Below, piece after piece: positions 62,445 to 64,000 of a stretch of 64,000 bases of DNA. The stretch spans positions 33,341,887 to 33,405,886 of the forward strand of contig NC_092225.1 of assembly GCF_036320965.1 (NCBI RefSeq), written 5' to 3'. The number at the start of each line of letters is the position of its first letter. Positions within the stretch are counted from its first letter, which is position 1. The DNA comes from Panulirus ornatus (taxonomy: Eukaryota; Arthropoda; Malacostraca; Decapoda; Palinuridae). The position numbers and the translations under genes were made by a program. The notes below the pieces were generated by a model. That model was not told the origin of the DNA. It made no database searches and worked only from the letters and a program-made list of their open reading frames with translations.

Positions 62445-62747
62445 TTTAGAAAGTTAATACAAGGAGGGGAGGATTTCTGGCCCCCCGCTCCCGTCCCCTC
62501 TAGTCGCTTTCTACGACACGCGAGGAATACGTGGGAAGTATTCTTTCACCCCTATCCCCAAGGATAATATACATATATATATATACATATACACATACAC
62601 ACACATACACATACATACGCACATACACACACACACACACACATACATATATATACATATGAAAAATGTAAGAAACAATTTAGAAAACTGAAACTTCTAG
62701 CTTGAAATGAATGAAAAAATGAATGTCACATAATGGTTCAACCTCTG
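62445..62747 (-). mobile_element. 5' UTR and shared leader of the best-preserved RTE copy
   Basis: Reading minus strand: leader CAGAGGTTGAACCATTATG (from 62747), a GT/TA-rich tract (62568-62655), then CCTTGGGGATAGGGGTGAAA (from about 62565) and the purine-rich 5' UTR to the ATG. The leader is nearly identical to 2036-2218 in front of copy C. Confidence 0.8.
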
Positions 62748-62918
62748 GCTATGGAAAAAGGAAATGTATAATTTATTTACAAAAAAAGTCAATAGCAGTT
62801 CTCATGAATTTAACCACTGTATCAATAAGCTTTAATGTCTAAGCTACATTTTTCTCCAATTTCACTATTTTCTTGTCAAACACCATGTATGAAAACTATC
62901 ACTCCAGTAACACATATA
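62748..62918. other. Short flank, nothing recognised
   Basis: Single-copy-looking AT-rich sequence between the leader of the minus-strand RTE copy and a (TA)n tract. Confidence 0.4.
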
Positions 62919-62929
62919 TATATATATAT

Positions 62930-63008
<79 letters not shown>

Positions 63009-63049
63009 CGCCGGAAATGGCGAATAGTATGAACATGAACATATATAGG
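62919..63049. repeat. (TA)n tract and tail scrap of the short interspersed repeat
   Basis: (TA)n to 63006, followed by ACGCCGGAAATGGCGAATAG, which matches the tail of the short repeat at 6921-7160 and 35650-35783. Confidence 0.7.
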
Positions 63050-64000
63050 GTATCCCTGGGGATAGGGGTGAAAGAATACTTCCCAAGCATTCCCCGCGTG
63101 TCGTAGAAGGCGACTAAAGGGGACAGGAACGGGGGCTAGAAACCCTCCCCTCCTTGTATTCTAACTTTCTAAATGGGGAAACAGAAGGAGTCACGTGGGG
63201 AGTGCTCATCCTCCTCGAAGGCTCAGATTGGGGTGTCTAAATGTGTGTGGATGTAACCAAGATAAGAAAAAAGGAGAGATAGGCAGTATGTTTGAGGAAA
63301 GGAACCTGGACGTTTTGGCTCTAAGCGAAACGAAGCTCAAGTAAAGTCAGGGGTTGGTGAGAGGACAAGAGGAAAGGAAGGGGTAGCACTACTCCTGAAA
63401 CAGGAGTTGTGTGAGTATGTGATAGTGTAAGAAAGTAAACTCTAGATTGATATGGGTAAAACTGAAAGTGGATGGAGAGAGATGGGTGAATATTGGTACC
63501 TATGCACCTGGCCATATCATGATGCGAATGTTTTGGGAGCAGCTGAATGAGTGTGTTAGTGGTTTTGATGCACAAGACCGGATTATAGTGATGGGTGATT
63601 TGAATGCAAAGGTGAGTTATGTGGCAGTTGAGGGAAAACTTGGTGTACATGGGGTGTTCAGTGTTGTAAATGGAAATGGTGAAGAGCTTGTAGATTTATG
63701 TGCTGAAAAAGGACTGGTGATTGGGAATACCTGGTTTAAAAAGAAAGACATAATTTAGTATACGTATGTAAGTAGGAGAGATGACCAGATAGCGTTATTG
63801 GATTACGTGTTAATTGATATGCGCGTGAAAGAGACTTGGATGTTAATGTGCTGAGAGGTGCAACTGGAGAGATGTCTGATCATTATCTTGTGGAGGCGAA
63901 GGTGAAGATTTGTAAAGGTTTTCAGAAAAGAAGAGAGAATGTTGGGATGAAGAGAGTGGTGAGAGTAAGTGAGATTGGGAGGTAGACTTGTGAGAGGAAG
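63050..64000 (+). pseudogene. RTE-like copy J, 5' UTR and endonuclease, runs off the window
   Basis: Starts at the family 5' end (TATCCCTGGGGATAGGGG) without the longer leader of copies C and 59251-62747. Endonuclease motifs LALSETKLK, VMGDLNAKVS, LDYVLID and MSDHYLVEAK are present. A deletion of about 40 bp near 63343 (CTCAAG|TAAAG), a frame break near 63429, small indels near 63525 and 63750 and AATTTAG at 63756 break the frame. The rest lies beyond 64000. Confidence 0.85.

Overview
This window is eukaryotic and very repeat-rich. Coding sequence is split by introns, there are no operons, and most bases lie in non-LTR retrotransposon copies, microsatellites and long minisatellite arrays. The repeat style (RTE-type elements with long (TA)n tails, CR1/Jockey-like remnants, multi-kilobase arrays of 24-42 bp units) suggests a large-genome decapod crustacean. 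That is inference from family resemblance, not proof.

Host gene. Two exons on the minus strand, 23903-24038 and 8754-8860, encode consecutive parts of a Septin-7/Peanut-type septin. The upstream exon carries the [14 protein letters not shown] block and ends in phase 1 at MVVG. The downstream exon starts in phase 1 and carries the GESGLGKS P-loop. Both have consensus splice sites. The 15,042-bp intron between them (8861-23902) is packed with repeats; the rest of the gene must lie off the left edge. A CRE-CCAAT-GC-box cluster at 35055-35119 followed by a donor-like site near 34919, in the same orientation, is a speculative promoter and 5' UTR exon.

Most notable observation. The intron begins with about 4 kb (19888-23902, roughly 130 units of 28 or 31 bp) that is a tandem amplification of the septin exon/intron boundary itself. 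Every typical unit repeats the last ~12 exon bases (TCATGGTAGTTG) and the 5' splice site GTGAGT, in gene sense. Use of any distal copy would read MVVGE and then an in-frame TAG.

Layout. 1-8030: RTE-like pieces, including one element split by insertion of another (1075-2035 | 2036-5493 | 5494-6800) and a head-to-head inverted repeat of 3' UTRs (7172-8024). 8157-12478: RTE fragments, septin exon 2, a small TIR element, a CR1-like remnant and an RT-deleted RTE copy. 12770-15560: an old divergent RTE copy. 15571-23902: five minisatellites or low-complexity blocks. 23903-24038: septin exon 1. 24087-28275: RTE copy and a GT/GC-rich minisatellite. 28276-30960: mostly single-copy sequence with one unrecognised candidate exon. 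30965-35586: 26-bp array, RTE copy, promoter-like segment, 42-bp array. 36475-46970: about 10.5 kb of consecutive 24-, 30- and 33-bp arrays. 46980-47700: CR1-like remnant. 47735-58325: 28-, 27-, 31/32-, 33- and 25-bp arrays. 58648-64000: RTE copies, including the best preserved (986 codons, 59484-62444, minus).

No rRNA, tRNA or CRISPR array was recognised. The very long open frames in 35-56 kb are by-products of stop-free tandem repeats and are not called as genes.
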